A model generated the notes under the pieces. That model saw only the letters and a list, made by a program, of their open reading frames with translations. It made no database searches and was not told the origin of the DNA. From DATLFI01 sp035524895 (GTDB lineage Bacteria > Acidobacteriota > Thermoanaerobaculia > Multivoradales > Multivoraceae): 35,167 bases of DNA. The position numbers and the translations under genes were made by a program. Location: assembly GCA_035524895.1 (NCBI GenBank), contig DATLFI010000082.1, positions 1 to 35,167 on the forward strand. The letters are read 5' to 3'. Within the stretch, counting starts at the first letter, position 1. Each line of letters starts with the position of its first letter. Below, in pieces: positions 23,391-32,043 of this stretch.

Positions 23391-24917
23391 TCAGCGACTT
23401 CGACTTCCTGGCCTCAGCCAAGCAAGCAGCCGAGCCATCCACCCTTCCTTGTGGCTGACCGCGCCACTGGTGGCATAGCGCTCCAGACGGCGCAGGGCCT
23501 GGAGGGCCGCCGTATCCTCGGGCCGGCGCTCCAAGGCCGAGCGGTAGCTCGCCTTTGCGCCCTCGGCCTCGCCGGCCCGCTCCTGGAGCCGCGCCATCTC
23601 GATGCGCAGGTCGACGTTGTCGGGCTGGAGCTGGAGGGCGCGGCGGAAGCTGTCTTGGGCTTCACGCAGCCACTTGGGGTTCCGTCGCTGGATCTGCCCG
23701 AGCAGGGCGTAGTACTCGGCACGAGGACGGTGGCTGATGGCCTGGCGCAGCAGCTCCACCGCCAGGAAGTAATCCTCGTGCTCGGCATGCTCTCTCGCTC
23801 GCTCGTAGAGGTTTTGCGCGAGCTCGTCCACCTCCTTCTGGCGACGCTCGCCGGTGACCGCCAGTCCCAGCACGATTCCTGCCTCGCGGTTGTACTCGGT
23901 GCGTCGAGCAGGGTCGCTGAGCGCTCGGTATGCCCCTGCGGCGCGCTCGAAGAGAAGCTTCAGAATCCCTTCGCGACCGACCCACTGCAAGCGCTGCGCG
24001 TTGAGCGGGTGAACCATCCGCCCGAGCCGCTCGAACGCCTCGTGGACCTGCCGTTCCTCGGCCAGCGGTGTCACGCCGAGCAGCTCGTAGTGATCGAGCG
24101 AGCCGAGCCGGGAGAGCAGGTCCGCGACCGCCAGACGATGGGATTCGGGCTCGTCGGGGATCGGCTCGCGCCGAAGCGACTCTGCGATCCGTTCCGAGAG
24201 TCGATCGGTCAGCGCCGCCGTCAGCGGTTCGACCACCGCGCCCTTGGAGCTCTCTTGGCGCCGGTCCGGCGCCGCGAGAACGGCGACCAGGCCCGCCGCG
24301 CGCAGCCGGTACACCAGCCCCAAGGCCATCGACCCGCCTCGGCGGCGGAGGTCACCGAGCGTGGCCGGAGTCGATATCTCCTGGACGAGCCCCGCGAGCT
24401 CGGCGCCCAGCACCCCCAACCGGCTCGCGGTTTCGTGCGCGACCCGCCCGACTACGATCGAGTCCTCGTCCCCGAGCAGGTCGGCGATATCTTCCGCGGG
24501 AACCGGCGGTACGGCTCCCTCGAGCACGAGGAGGGTCGACCAGAGCGGGCCCACGAGCTGGCCCGGATCCTCGGCCGGTCTCTCCTCGAAGGTGAAGTCC
24601 CCATCCTTGAGCTGCCCGAGCAGGTCGGCGATCCGGCCGATCAACTCGCGCAGCCTGGACCGGTGTGGGGGCGACGCCGAGCTCTCCTGCTGGGTCGCCG
24701 TGCGGGTCAGCCACTCGTCCTCCGCCGCCAAGAGCTTACCCATCTCGCGGGCCAGGGCGTGGCTGGCCGGCAGGTAGAGGTCTCCGTCGAGGAACGTGAA
24801 TCGACGTGTCTGCTCGCCGGCGCGCACGACGAGAGTGCCGCTGCGCCAGCCGACACGGATACGCTCGACAACCTCGAAGAGGGAGCGCTCGCCCAGGGAG
24901 CCCGATAGCTGGTCCAT
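23391..24917 (-). CDS. DUF4388 / J-like domain / TPR protein
   Basis: The 508-residue protein has three parts. Residues 1-115 resemble DUF4388 (MDQLSGSLGERSLFEVVERI, RSGTLVV, FLDGDLYLP), a module common in delta-proteobacterial and acidobacterial signalling proteins. Residues 273-345 form a J-like domain (LDHYELLGVTPLAEERQVHE to FERAAGAYRALSDPARRTEYN). The HPD tripeptide that J-proteins need to stimulate DnaK reads HPL (303-305). Residues 360-480 hold TPR-type helical repeats (YYALLGQIQRRNP, ALQLQPDNVDLRIEMARL, ALERRPEDTAALQAL). It likely works as a cytoplasmic scaffold rather than an active co-chaperone. The start ATG is preceded by a poor ribosome-binding site. It ends 60 bases before the rnpB 5' end. 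Confidence 0.88.
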   Translation of the reverse strand: MDQLSGSLGERSLFEVVERIRVGWRSGTLVVRAGEQTRRFTFLDGDLYLPASHALAREMGKLLAAEDEWLTRTATQQESSASPPHRSRLRELIGRIADLLGQLKDGDFTFEERPAEDPGQLVGPLWSTLLVLEGAVPPVPAEDIADLLGDEDSIVVGRVAHETASRLGVLGAELAGLVQEISTPATLGDLRRRGGSMALGLVYRLRAAGLVAVLAAPDRRQESSKGAVVEPLTAALTDRLSERIAESLRREPIPDEPESHRLAVADLLSRLGSLDHYELLGVTPLAEERQVHEAFERLGRMVHPLNAQRLQWVGREGILKLLFERAAGAYRALSDPARRTEYNREAGIVLGLAVTGERRQKEVDELAQNLYERAREHAEHEDYFLAVELLRQAISHRPRAEYYALLGQIQRRNPKWLREAQDSFRRALQLQPDNVDLRIEMARLQERAGEAEGAKASYRSALERRPEDTAALQALRRLERYATSGAVSHKEGWMARLLAWLRPGSRSR

Positions 24918-25042
24918 ACCGAGTTCGACGGACGGGGCCCGCGTTCTCGCCTCGCCGCGAAGCCATCGCCTTCCAGGCGATCCGGGGTGCTTCGAGCGCT
25001 GGCGTCCGATCCCTGCGAGTGCCTGCGAGCCGGAAGAACGGC

Positions 25043-25054
25043 GCAGTATAGCGT
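25043..25054 (-). promoter_or_regulatory. Possible -10 element for the DUF4388/J-like/TPR gene
   Basis: On the minus strand this reads CGCTATACTGCG, identical over 12 bases to 4721-4732. TATACT matches 5 of 6 of the -10 consensus. It lies in the 212-base gap after uvrC and would give a leader of about 120 bases. No good -35 box is seen. Confidence 0.4.
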
Positions 25055-25129
25055 CGATACCAGGACGGAGTGCCCCCGGCCCTCCGGGTGGCGCTGCCGG
25101 CCCGAGGCCATGGTCGACACTTCATCCCG

Positions 25130-26956
25130 TCAGCCTTGGACCTCTCGCCCCTCGCGGAGCTGGTCGAACACCTGGTCACCCAACCGCCGTCCCAGCACTG
25201 CCTGGAGCGCCTCTCGCGACGCCGCCTGCACCCCACGAAAGCCGCCGAAGCGCTGTACGAGCAGGCGGCGCCGACGGTCCCCTATGCCTTGCAGCTCGTC
25301 GAAACCGCTGCGCAGGGTTTCGCGGCTGCGACGCCGACGGTGTCTCGACACTGCGAACCGGTGTGCCTCGTCGCGAATCGCCTGCAGCGTCTGGAGCCCC
25401 GCGTCGGTTCGCGGCAAGCGCAAGGGCTCGGGCCGCCCCGCCGCGTAGATCTCCTCTTCGCGTTTCGCCAGGGCGATCACCGGCGTGTCCTCCAGGCCGA
25501 GCTCGACCAGAGCGAGGAGCGCGGCGTTCAGTTGTCCGCGACCACCGTCGATCAGGATCAGATCGGGGATCTGGCCGTTCTCGTCGAGCACTCGCCGGTA
25601 GCGTCGCTCGACCGCCTGCCGGATCGCGGCGAAGTCGTCTGTGCGCGGCAACCCACGAACGTTGAAGCTTCGGTACTCTGCCTTGCGCATCTTCCCGTCG
25701 CGCCAGCCCACGAGTGACGCAACGGTCTGCGAGCCGTGAAAGGTCGAGATGTCGAACCCCTCGATGTGGCGGGGCGGCTCGACCAGCCCGAGGTGTCGCT
25801 GTAGTGCCTCGGCGCCGCGGTCCCCCTCACCCGCCGAGCGAAAGCGACGACGATGGGACGCAGCGGCGTTGCGCGCCGCCAGGGTCAGCCGCGCGGCCTT
25901 GTCCCCGCGTGCAGGCCAGCGCAGGACCACGCGCGAGCCGCGGCGGGCGCTGAGCCATTCGGCGAGCGCTTCCTCACCCTCGACTGGCAGGGGCAGATGG
26001 ATCTCCTTGGGAATCAGCGTGGTGTGGTCGTAGACCTGCGGCAGCAGCTCGGACAGCAGCCGCGAGGCGGCGACCTCCCCGGCGCCCTCCCAGAACAGCT
26101 CGCGCCGGTCCAGCAGCAGGCCCTCGCGCATGACCAGGATCACCACCGCTGCGTTGCCGCCCGCTATGTGCACCCCGTAGATGTCGACGTCGCCGGCGCG
26201 ATCGGCAGTCAACTCGCGGCGAGCCGAGATGGCCTCGATCTCGGTGATCCCGTCACGCAACCGAGCGGCCTCTTCGAACGCCTCGACATCGGCGGCCCGC
26301 CCCATGCGCCGCCGTAGCTCCCCAACCAGTGCGTCGTTCCGACCACTCAAGAACAACCGCGCCTCCTCCACGGCGCGCGCATACTCCTCGCGCGAGGTGA
26401 GCCCGGCAACGCACGGTCCCAGGCAGCGCCGCATGTCGTGGTAGAGACACGGTCGCGCCAGCTTGCCGTCGATCTCGATGCGGCAGACGCGGATCTGGAA
26501 CAGCTTCTGCACCAGCTTGATCGCGCGACGAGCGAGGCCGCCCGGGAGGTAGGGACCGTAGTATTCGGCGCCGTCGTCGACGATCCGCCGCGTGAAGGCC
26601 AGCCGCGGGTACTCGTCGCGAAGCGTGAGCTTGAGGTAGGGGTAGGTCTTGTCGTCGCGAAGCCGGATGTTGTACCGGGGCTGTCGATTCTTGATCCAGG
26701 TGTTTTCGAGCAGCAGCGCATCGGACTCGGACGCGGTGACCAGGAACTCGAGCTCCCTGGCCTCCTCCATCATCGCCGCCAGCCTGGCGTCGCCGCTCAT
26801 CTTGGGGTACGCCGCCACCCGCTTGCGCAGCGACTTGGCCTTGCCGACATAGAGCGGCTCGCCCTCGGCGCCGAGGAACACGTAGATGCCCGGCTGATCC
26901 GGCAGCCCGGCGATCCGATCGAGCACCCGCGGAGAGAGACTGGAGCTCCGGCTCAT
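25130..26956 (-). CDS. uvrC: Excinuclease ABC subunit C
   Basis: UvrC makes both incisions flanking a lesion in nucleotide excision repair after UvrB loading. The 608-residue protein has the N-terminal GIY-YIG nuclease (LPDQPGIYVFLGAEGEPLYVGKAKSLRKRV) for the 3' cut. A UVR motif follows around residue 210 (ADVEAFEEAARLRD), for UvrB contact. The RNase H-like nuclease for the 5' cut has DISTFHGSQTVAS and DLILIDGGRGQLNAAL. Tandem helix-hairpin-helices sit at the C-terminus (LQGIGDRRRRLLVQRFGGF). Cys residues between the first two domains (RPCLYHDMRRCLGPC) fit the usual Fe-S or zinc cluster. I chose the ATG at 26956; a GTG at 27001 would overlap uvrB. The gap to uvrB is 16 bases, so the two are likely co-transcribed. 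Confidence 0.96.
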   Translation of the reverse strand: MSRSSSLSPRVLDRIAGLPDQPGIYVFLGAEGEPLYVGKAKSLRKRVAAYPKMSGDARLAAMMEEARELEFLVTASESDALLLENTWIKNRQPRYNIRLRDDKTYPYLKLTLRDEYPRLAFTRRIVDDGAEYYGPYLPGGLARRAIKLVQKLFQIRVCRIEIDGKLARPCLYHDMRRCLGPCVAGLTSREEYARAVEEARLFLSGRNDALVGELRRRMGRAADVEAFEEAARLRDGITEIEAISARRELTADRAGDVDIYGVHIAGGNAAVVILVMREGLLLDRRELFWEGAGEVAASRLLSELLPQVYDHTTLIPKEIHLPLPVEGEEALAEWLSARRGSRVVLRWPARGDKAARLTLAARNAAASHRRRFRSAGEGDRGAEALQRHLGLVEPPRHIEGFDISTFHGSQTVASLVGWRDGKMRKAEYRSFNVRGLPRTDDFAAIRQAVERRYRRVLDENGQIPDLILIDGGRGQLNAALLALVELGLEDTPVIALAKREEEIYAAGRPEPLRLPRTDAGLQTLQAIRDEAHRFAVSRHRRRRSRETLRSGFDELQGIGDRRRRLLVQRFGGFRGVQAASREALQAVLGRRLGDQVFDQLREGREVQG

Positions 26957-26972
26957 GACCTGCTCGGTCCCC

Positions 26973-28994
26973 TCATCGGCGGCGACGCGCCGGCGCGGCA
27001 CCGGGCATGTTCAGGATCTTGAGCTCGCGCAGCTCCCTCAGCTTGTCGCGGAGCGCCGCCGCCTCCTCGAACTCGAGCCGCCGTGCGTGCTCCTTCATCC
27101 TCTTCTCGAGCGCGCCGATACGCCTGTCGAGTGGCACTGCGTCGTCCTCGGCAACCTCACCGAGCTCCTGCGGCAGCACGTAGTCGAGGTTGGCCATCTG
27201 CACCAGCGGATCGTGGATTCGCTTCAGCACGGTGCGCGGCTCGATCGCGTGCTCGCTGTTGTATGCGGCCTGCTTCTCGCGGCGGCGGCCGGTCTCGGAG
27301 ATCGCGCTGGCCATCGAGTCGGTCATGCGGTCGGCGTAGAAGAGCACCCGGCCGTTGACATTGCGCGCGGCGCGCCCCGCGGTTTGAATCAGCGAGGTCT
27401 GGCTGCGCAGGAAGCCCTCTTTGTCGGCGTCGAGCACGGCGACCAGCGACACTTCGGGCAGGTCGAGACCTTCGCGCAGCAGGTTGATACCGACCAGCAC
27501 GTCGAAGTCGCCCCGGCGCAGCGCGGTCGCGATGGCGACCCGTTCCAGGGTGTCGATGTCGCTGTGCAGGTACTGCACGCGCACGCCGTGCTCGGCGAGA
27601 TACTGCGTCAGCTCCTCGGCCATGCGCTTGGTGAGAGTCGTGACCAGCACGCGCTCGCCGCGCTGAGCGATGCGGCGGACCTCCTCCATCAGGTCGTCGA
27701 TCTGTCTGGCCGACGGGCGCACCTCGATCTCGGGGTCCAGCAGCCCGGTGGGTCGAATCACCTGTTCCACGAAGACCCCGGCGGTTCGCTGCAGCTCTAG
27801 GGGCGCCGGCGTCGCGGAGACGTAGACGCGCTGGTCGAGCTTGGCCTCGAACTCCTCGAACGTGAGCGGCCGGTTGTCGAGGGCGCTGGGCAGGCGAAAT
27901 CCGTGCTCGACCAGGACCTCCTTGCGCGCGCGGTCGCCGTGGAACATGCCGCGCACCTGCGGCAGAGTCTGGTGGCTCTCGTCGACCACCAGCAGGAAGT
28001 CCTTCGGCAGGTAGTCGATGAGCGTCGGCGGTGGCTGTCCCGGGGCGCGACCGGTCAGGTGCCGCGAGTAGTTCTCGATGCCGTTGCAGGTGCCGATCTC
28101 GCGCAGCATCTCGAGGTCGAAGCGGGTGCGTTGCTCGAGACGCTGCGCCTCCAGCAGCCGATCGTTCCGGTAGAGCTCGCCGAGCCGCTCGGTCAGCTCC
28201 TCTTCGATCGTTCCGACGGCACGACGCAGCCGATCCTCGGGCGTCACGTAGTGGCTGTTCGGGTAGACCGGCACCGACTCTAGGTCCTGCAGCACCTGCC
28301 CGGTGAGTACCTCGAAACGGCGGATGCGCTCGATCTCGTCGCCGAAGAACTCGACGCGAATGCCGCGATCGTCGTACAGCGGCAGGATCTCGAGCAGGTC
28401 GCCGCGCACACGGAACGAGCCGTGGAACAGGTCGAGCTGGGTGCGCTGGTACTGCATGTCGGCGAGCGCGCGCACCGCGGCGTCCATTCCCGACTCCTGG
28501 CCGCGCTGGAAGAAATGCAGCATCCCGTAGAAGGTCTCGGGGGAGCCCAAGCCGTAGATACACGACACCGAGGCCACGATCACTACGTCACGCCGCTCGA
28601 AGATCGAGGTGGTGGCGCGCAGTCGAAGCCGTTCGATCTCCTCGTTGCGGCTGGTCTCCTTCTCGATGTAAGTGTCGGTCTGCGGGACGTAGGCCTCCGG
28701 CTGGTAGTAGTCGTAGAAGGAGACGAAGTACTCGACGGCGTCTTGCGGGAAGAAGCTGCGAAACTCCTGGTAGAGCTGGGCCGCCAGAGTCTTGTTGTGC
28801 GAGAGGACCAGGGTCGGGCGCCCGACCGCCTCGATGACCTTGGCCATCGTGAAGGTCTTGCCGGAGCCGGTGACGCCCAGCAGCACCTGCTCGCGGTCGC
28901 CGCGCTCGATGCCGGCGATCAGTGCCGCGATGGCCGCGGGCTGGTCGCCGGCGGGCGAGAACGGCGAAACCAACTCGAACCCGTGGCCGCTCAC
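26973..28994 (-). CDS. uvrB: Excinuclease ABC subunit B
   Basis: UvrB is the ATP-dependent damage-verification helicase of nucleotide excision repair. The 673-residue length matches the family. Visible are Walker A GVTGSGKT (40-47), the padlock beta-hairpin YYQPEAYVPQTDTYIEKE (96-113), the DEXX-type box VVDESHQT, SATPAPLEL, the motif V/VI region GINLLREGLDLPE and QTAGRAARN, and a C-terminal UVR motif (LEFEEAAALRDKLRELRE) that binds UvrC. The start is GTG and overlaps the stop of the upstream 173-residue gene (GTGA), so initiation probably depends on that gene being translated. uvrC follows directly. uvrA is not in the window. Confidence 0.96.
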   Translation of the reverse strand: MSGHGFELVSPFSPAGDQPAAIAALIAGIERGDREQVLLGVTGSGKTFTMAKVIEAVGRPTLVLSHNKTLAAQLYQEFRSFFPQDAVEYFVSFYDYYQPEAYVPQTDTYIEKETSRNEEIERLRLRATTSIFERRDVVIVASVSCIYGLGSPETFYGMLHFFQRGQESGMDAAVRALADMQYQRTQLDLFHGSFRVRGDLLEILPLYDDRGIRVEFFGDEIERIRRFEVLTGQVLQDLESVPVYPNSHYVTPEDRLRRAVGTIEEELTERLGELYRNDRLLEAQRLEQRTRFDLEMLREIGTCNGIENYSRHLTGRAPGQPPPTLIDYLPKDFLLVVDESHQTLPQVRGMFHGDRARKEVLVEHGFRLPSALDNRPLTFEEFEAKLDQRVYVSATPAPLELQRTAGVFVEQVIRPTGLLDPEIEVRPSARQIDDLMEEVRRIAQRGERVLVTTLTKRMAEELTQYLAEHGVRVQYLHSDIDTLERVAIATALRRGDFDVLVGINLLREGLDLPEVSLVAVLDADKEGFLRSQTSLIQTAGRAARNVNGRVLFYADRMTDSMASAISETGRRREKQAAYNSEHAIEPRTVLKRIHDPLVQMANLDYVLPQELGEVAEDDAVPLDRRIGALEKRMKEHARRLEFEEAAALRDKLRELRELKILNMPGAAPARRRR

Positions 28995-29512
28995 GGCGCC
29001 GCCCCTGCTAGCCCAGCCCCGATGTCCGCCCGCACGCCTTCACCCACCGGGTCGGCGCTCGCGATGGCGCGCTCGAGCGCCTCGATCAAGCGCATCACTC
29101 CTGCGCGCGACAATTCGCCCCGCTGGGCACTCGCGATCGCTTCGTTGATCTCGCCGAACACCTCGAACAGGCCATCCATCGTCAGCCCACCCGAGGCGAC
29201 CGCTCCCGGGAAACCGTCGAAAGCCGCGTCGAGCCGCGCTCGCTCCTGCGGCGTCACGTCCGCGGGCAGCCCGGCCTCCACCTGTGCCTGCCACAACCCG
29301 ACCGACCATGCGACCAGCTGGGGGGCTCTGGCTCCCAGCAACATCAAGCCGGCTACCAGAACCATGGCCAGGCAGCCGCAGCCGACCGCGAAGGGTGTGC
29401 CGCACCCTCGCAGCGGGGTGCCGGTATCGCTCGCCGGGCGCCAGGGCTCGGGCAACGGCGGCACGTTGGCCGCGCCGATCGGGTGCGCGATCGAATCGTC
29501 CTTGGATTCCAC
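28991..29512 (-). CDS. Single-span membrane protein upstream of uvrB, unknown function
   Basis: The 173-residue product has a Pro/Thr-rich polar N-terminus, a Cys-containing stretch (GCGTPFAVGCGC), one membrane helix (LAMVLVAGLMLLGARAPQLV, about 48-67) and a helical C-terminal domain with Leu/Ala-rich amphipathic segments (ARLDAAFDGFPGAV, LFEVFGEINEAIASAQ, LIEALERAIASA). I do not recognise the family. The start appears to be GTG at 29512, only about 6 bases from a TATTAT -10-like box on the same strand, so the transcript may be leaderless. The stop overlaps the uvrB start by 4 bases. The gene may serve mainly as the leader cistron for uvrB; a repair role is not supported by its sequence. Confidence 0.65.
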   Translation of the reverse strand: MESKDDSIAHPIGAANVPPLPEPWRPASDTGTPLRGCGTPFAVGCGCLAMVLVAGLMLLGARAPQLVAWSVGLWQAQVEAGLPADVTPQERARLDAAFDGFPGAVASGGLTMDGLFEVFGEINEAIASAQRGELSRAGVMRLIEALERAIASADPVGEGVRADIGAGLAGAAP

Positions 29513-29517
29513 GGGCC

Positions 29518-29525
29518 TATAATAA
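29518..29525. promoter_or_regulatory. Back-to-back -10 elements of two divergent transcripts
   Basis: The plus strand reads TATAATAA, with a perfect TATAAT at 29518-29523, about 25 bases before the PBP start at 29548. The minus strand reads TTATTATA, containing TATTAT, a few bases before the GTG at 29512. This is a rare AT-rich patch in a GC-rich region. No clear -35 box is present on either strand. Confidence 0.6.
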
Positions 29526-29547
29526 GTAGCGGGGCAAGCAACGCCGC

Positions 29548-32001
29548 ATGCCGACGGTCAAGACCGGCTCCACTCGCGCCACGAACAGTCGTCAGACCCG
29601 CCCGGTCAGGAAGCGGGGGCGCACGCTTTGGCGGTGGCTGGCCCCGGTGATCGTGACGGCGATCTTCGGGCTCCTGCTGGGAGCCGCCGTGGCCGCCACC
29701 ATCCACGTGCCGGCCGTCGATGCGGTGACCGACTACGCGCCGGCCTTGGTGACCAAGCTCCACGACCGGGACGGAGAGGTCTACCAGCGCTACTTCCGCG
29801 AGAACCGCATGCTGCTGGAGGAGAGTCAGGTCCCCGAGGTGCTGCGCCACGCCCTGCTGGCCGCGGAGGATCGCAACTTCCTGCGCCACGGCGGCATCGA
29901 CCTGGCAGGCATCCTGCGCTCGGTGGCCCGCAATGTCTCTCTGGGGGAGATCGACCAGGGGGCGTCGACCCTGACCATGCAGCTCGCGGGCACGCTCTTC
30001 CTCGACCGGACCCAGCGAAGGGGACTTGCCGCGTGGAAGCGAAAGATCGCGGAGTCGTTCCACGCAGTCGAGCTGGAGAAGCGGCTGAGCAAGGAGCAAA
30101 TCCTCACGCTCTACGCCAACGTGATGAACCTCGGCCACGGCAACTACGGCTTCGAGGCCGCCTCTCGCTTCTACTTCGCTCGACCGGCTGCCGAGCTGAC
30201 TCCCGAGCAGGCTGCACTGCTGGTGGCCATCCTGCCGCGCCCTTCCGACTGGAGCCCGCTCGACAAGCCGGAGTTCATGCTGCAGCGGCGGAATCTGGTC
30301 CTGGGCGCGATGCACGCCGAGGGCTACCTGACCACCAGGCAGTACGAGCAAGCCCGGCAGCAGCCATTGGGCGCCGAAAGGCGGCGTCGCGGTCCGAGCA
30401 CCGGCACCTTCTTTGCCGAAGAAGTGCGTCGGTATCTCTATTCCACCTATGGCCAGGGCGGCCTCTACGGTCGCGGTCTGGAGGTCCACACCACCCTCGA
30501 CGCTGCCATGCAGGAGGCTGCGGAGGAGGCCTTGCGTTGGGGGCTCGTGCGTCTCGACCGTATCCGCGGCTGGCGAGGCGCCATCGACCATGTGGAGGCG
30601 GAGGCCCTCGAGGAGCATTCGCTTCCGTCGTGGAACCGACTCGACCTCGCTCCAGGGCGCTGGGTCCAGGGGTTGGTGGTGGCGGCCGACCAGCGTCAGG
30701 CGACGGTGCGGGTCGCAGACCGTAGCTTCACGCTGGGACCGGACGAAATAGCCTGGACCCGCCGGCGCGAGCCCAAGAGCGTCCTCGAGCGCGGCGATGT
30801 CGCTTGGTTCGTGGTGCGCGAGCGCGCGGACGAGGCGCGCACCCAGTACCTCGAGCTGGGGCAGGAGCCAGAGCTCGAGGGTGCCGTGGTACTCCTGGAG
30901 TCCTCGAGCGGCGCGATTCGAGCGTTGGTCGGCGGTTGGGACTACGAGCGCAACGAGTTCAACCGCGCGACGCAGGCGCAGCGCCAGATCGGATCGGCGT
31001 TCAAGCCGTTCGTGTGGGGCGCCGCCTTCGAGCAGGGGTACACCGCTGCCGACACGCTCTTCGACGCGCCCGCGGTTTTTCAGGGCGCCGACAGCCTCGC
31101 CAGCTACAGCCCCCGGAACTTCTCCCGTGCATACAACGGCATCGTGACGCTGCGCACTGGGTTGGAGAAATCCCTCAACCTGGTCGCGGTCAAGCTGCAG
31201 GACATGGTCGGCACCGAGAACGTCATCGACTTCACACGCCGGGCGGGCATCACGGCGACCCTGCCGCCCTACCCCAGTCTTGCCCTCGGCGTCGCCGACG
31301 TGATCCCGTTGGAGGCAGCGGCTGCCTACGCGGCGATTGCCAACCAGGGGATCTACGTGGCTCCCTACCTGATCGAGCGCGTCACGACGCCTGACGGTCG
31401 GGTGTTGGAGCAGCACCGGGCGACCGCGAGCCAGGCCATGGACGCTCGCGTGGCGTACCTGCTCACCCACGTGCTCCGCGGCGTCGTCCAGCGCGGCACC
31501 GGCGCCGGACTGAGCTCGCTGCCGGTCCCGATCGCAGGCAAGACCGGCACCACCGACTCGTTCTCCGATGCCTGGTTCGTCGGTTTCACACCACGCTACA
31601 CGCTCGTGGTCTGGGTCGGCTTCGACCGCAAGCGGAGTATCGGACGCAACATGACGGGCGCCGAAGCCGCGCTCCCGATCTGGAGACGCATCGTCGAGCG
31701 GGGATTGGAACAGGGCTGGATCGACGCCGAAGAGCAGTTCGTGGCACCGCCCGGGATCGTCTTCCGGCGAGTCGAGAGCAAGACCGGGCTGCTCGCCAAC
31801 GAGGGAGCTGGGAGCACGCTCCAGGAGGCGTTCATCGCCGGCACCGAGCCCGTGCGCGAGCACTCTGCGCGCTGGCAGCGAGTGATGGAGCTGCCGTGGT
31901 ACCAGCAGCGGAGCTTCTACGGCAAGCCCAAGGCGGGCGAGAAGATGCCCGAGGACATCGCCGATTGGTCGCTGGTCCAGGACGACGACGATGGCGGGTA
32001 A
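29548..32001 (+). CDS. Class A penicillin-binding protein (PBP1a-like)
   Basis: This bifunctional inner-membrane enzyme polymerises glycan strands and cross-links peptidoglycan in the periplasm. The 817-residue protein has a basic cytoplasmic tail, one membrane helix (about 31-51), a GT51 transglycosylase domain with catalytic Glu107 in EDRNF and the GASTLTMQLAGTLFL motif, and a linker/OB-like region (about 330-440; WVQGLVVAADQRQATVRV). The transpeptidase domain has Ser483 in GSAFKPF (SxxK), KSLN (Ser542 and Asn544) and KTGTTDSFSDAWFVG (Lys665). All catalytic residues are intact. The C-terminus is acidic. The ATG at 29548 lacks a strong ribosome-binding site but follows a perfect TATAAT. The symbol mrcA or ponA would be plausible; I leave it open. 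Confidence 0.94.
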   Translation: MPTVKTGSTRATNSRQTRPVRKRGRTLWRWLAPVIVTAIFGLLLGAAVAATIHVPAVDAVTDYAPALVTKLHDRDGEVYQRYFRENRMLLEESQVPEVLRHALLAAEDRNFLRHGGIDLAGILRSVARNVSLGEIDQGASTLTMQLAGTLFLDRTQRRGLAAWKRKIAESFHAVELEKRLSKEQILTLYANVMNLGHGNYGFEAASRFYFARPAAELTPEQAALLVAILPRPSDWSPLDKPEFMLQRRNLVLGAMHAEGYLTTRQYEQARQQPLGAERRRRGPSTGTFFAEEVRRYLYSTYGQGGLYGRGLEVHTTLDAAMQEAAEEALRWGLVRLDRIRGWRGAIDHVEAEALEEHSLPSWNRLDLAPGRWVQGLVVAADQRQATVRVADRSFTLGPDEIAWTRRREPKSVLERGDVAWFVVRERADEARTQYLELGQEPELEGAVVLLESSSGAIRALVGGWDYERNEFNRATQAQRQIGSAFKPFVWGAAFEQGYTAADTLFDAPAVFQGADSLASYSPRNFSRAYNGIVTLRTGLEKSLNLVAVKLQDMVGTENVIDFTRRAGITATLPPYPSLALGVADVIPLEAAAAYAAIANQGIYVAPYLIERVTTPDGRVLEQHRATASQAMDARVAYLLTHVLRGVVQRGTGAGLSSLPVPIAGKTGTTDSFSDAWFVGFTPRYTLVVWVGFDRKRSIGRNMTGAEAALPIWRRIVERGLEQGWIDAEEQFVAPPGIVFRRVESKTGLLANEGAGSTLQEAFIAGTEPVREHSARWQRVMELPWYQQRSFYGKPKAGEKMPEDIADWSLVQDDDDGG

Positions 32002-32005
32002 CGGA

Positions 32006-32033
32006 GGCGACCAGGCTGCCGGGTCGGGTCGCC
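32006..32033. terminator. Possible bidirectional hairpin between convergent genes
   Basis: GGCGACC (32006-32012) and GGTCGCC (32027-32033) form a 7-bp stem with a 14-base loop in the 42-base gap between the PBP and methyltransferase stops. There is no T-run, so termination function is uncertain, but the location suits both transcripts. Confidence 0.35.
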
Positions 32034-32043
32034 GAGGCCCTCT

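Noticed and set aside
29353..31863. An 836-residue open frame on the minus strand opposite the class A PBP gene
   Set aside because: No recognisable motifs, and the opposite strand carries every PBP catalytic motif. Long antisense frames are expected at this base composition.
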